A stretch of DNA of 64,000 bases from contig JAPYUX010000001.1 of the NCBI GenBank assembly GCA_029940375.1, forward strand, positions 118,446 to 182,445. The letters are read 5' to 3'. Position numbers and translations under genes: made by a program. Positions 63,926 through 64,000 of this stretch are shown piece after piece; positions within the stretch are counted from its first letter, which is position 1; every line of letters begins with the position of its first letter. Under the pieces are notes generated by a model. The model worked only from the letters and a program-made list of their open reading frames with translations, was not told where the DNA came from and ran no database searches. This DNA is from Dehalococcoidia bacterium. GTDB lineage: Bacteria; Chloroflexota; Dehalococcoidia; Lucifugimonadales; Lucifugimonadaceae.

Positions 63926-64000
63926 ATGGCAGAAGAAAAAAATAAAGAAGCCCCCAAGGCATCAGAAGCTAAAGAAGAAGCTCCTGTAGAAGCCCCCAAG
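63926..64000 (+). CDS. gene truncated by window end (charged Ala/Glu/Lys/Pro-rich N-terminus; possibly rplS)
   Basis: The ATG at 63926 opens a frame of 25 codons to the edge: M-A-E-E-K-N-K-E-A-P-K-A-S-E-A-K and onward, with repeated E-A-P and K-E. Only an acidic, low-complexity N-terminal tail is visible. trmD is usually followed by rplS (ribosomal L19), and ribosomal proteins of this group often carry such tails, so rplS is the best guess, but nothing in the visible part proves it. Confidence 0.4.
   Translation, partial: MAEEKNKEAPKASEAKEEAPVEAPK

Overview
The window is a gene-dense, strongly AT-rich stretch (roughly 30% G+C by eye) from a free-living bacterium with a compact genome. Most start codons have a Shine-Dalgarno sequence, TTG and GTG starts are common, and many neighbouring genes overlap or touch. 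The best guess is a low-GC marine member of Chloroflexota (Dehalococcoidia / SAR202-like). Supporting signs are hspR-grpE-dnaK, two FtsZ genes, an rsmH-ftsA-ftsZ block with no mur genes between, a class II (B12) ribonucleotide reductase with NrdR, a luciferase-like monooxygenase, an enolase-superfamily enzyme and a PAC2 protein. Low-GC marine actinobacteria are the main alternative. No tRNA, rRNA, CRISPR array, insertion sequence or prophage was seen. The one certain RNA gene is rnpB.

Layout. 1-8.3 kb is catabolic and transport: two MFS permeases, a beta-propeller lipoprotein, a flavin monooxygenase + M20 peptidase pair, and glycine C-acetyltransferase + SDR. A decayed 2-hydroxyacid dehydrogenase fragment lies at 4.9 kb. 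8.3-16.1 kb holds ilvD, an M1 aminopeptidase, a PAC2 protein, a Nudix hydrolase behind an unusual structured leader, a beta-hydroxyacid dehydrogenase and ferredoxin-NADP reductase. 16.3-23.5 kb is the pyrimidine operon pyrR-pyrB-pyrC-carA-carB, with a PyrR-binding hairpin just upstream of the pyrR ribosome binding site. 24.4-35.2 kb is a co-directional series: modABC, pyrF, a bifunctional-nuclease family gene, and a complete F-type ATP synthase set (atpZ-B-E-F-H-A-G-D-C) whose subunit a is greatly enlarged and whose epsilon is minimal. 35.5-39.3 kb is the heat-shock operon hspR-grpE-dnaK plus an FAH-family gene, driven by a consensus promoter that overlaps a HAIR-like dyad.

39.3-47.7 kb carries pyruvate kinase, a coiled-coil/zinc-ribbon protein, a serine-recombinase-derived protein that has lost its catalytic arginines, rnpB, an enolase-superfamily + ThDP enzyme pair, an orphan ftsZ and a GIY-YIG-like small protein. 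47.8-50.6 kb has a CinA-like gene overlapping a nucleotidyltransferase gene (a pair that I recall as one fused protein in plants), then umuDC. 50.6-56 kb has FIST, a class III aminotransferase, birA, yggT, proC and pdxA. 56-62.5 kb has nrdJ, nrdR (with two NrdR boxes 32 bp apart), ftsZ, ftsA and rsmH. The right edge has mogA, trmD and the first codons of a further gene, probably rplS.

Most of this is core metabolism and information processing. The points worth a second look are the multibranched RNA leader with a 26-bp hairpin before the Nudix gene, the extracytoplasmic insertion in AtpB, the domesticated recombinase next to rnpB, the split CinA/nucleotidyltransferase pair, the two FtsZ genes without mur genes, a 54-residue zinc-ribbon gene at 35.2 kb, and several well-defined regulatory sites (PyrR, HspR, NrdR).
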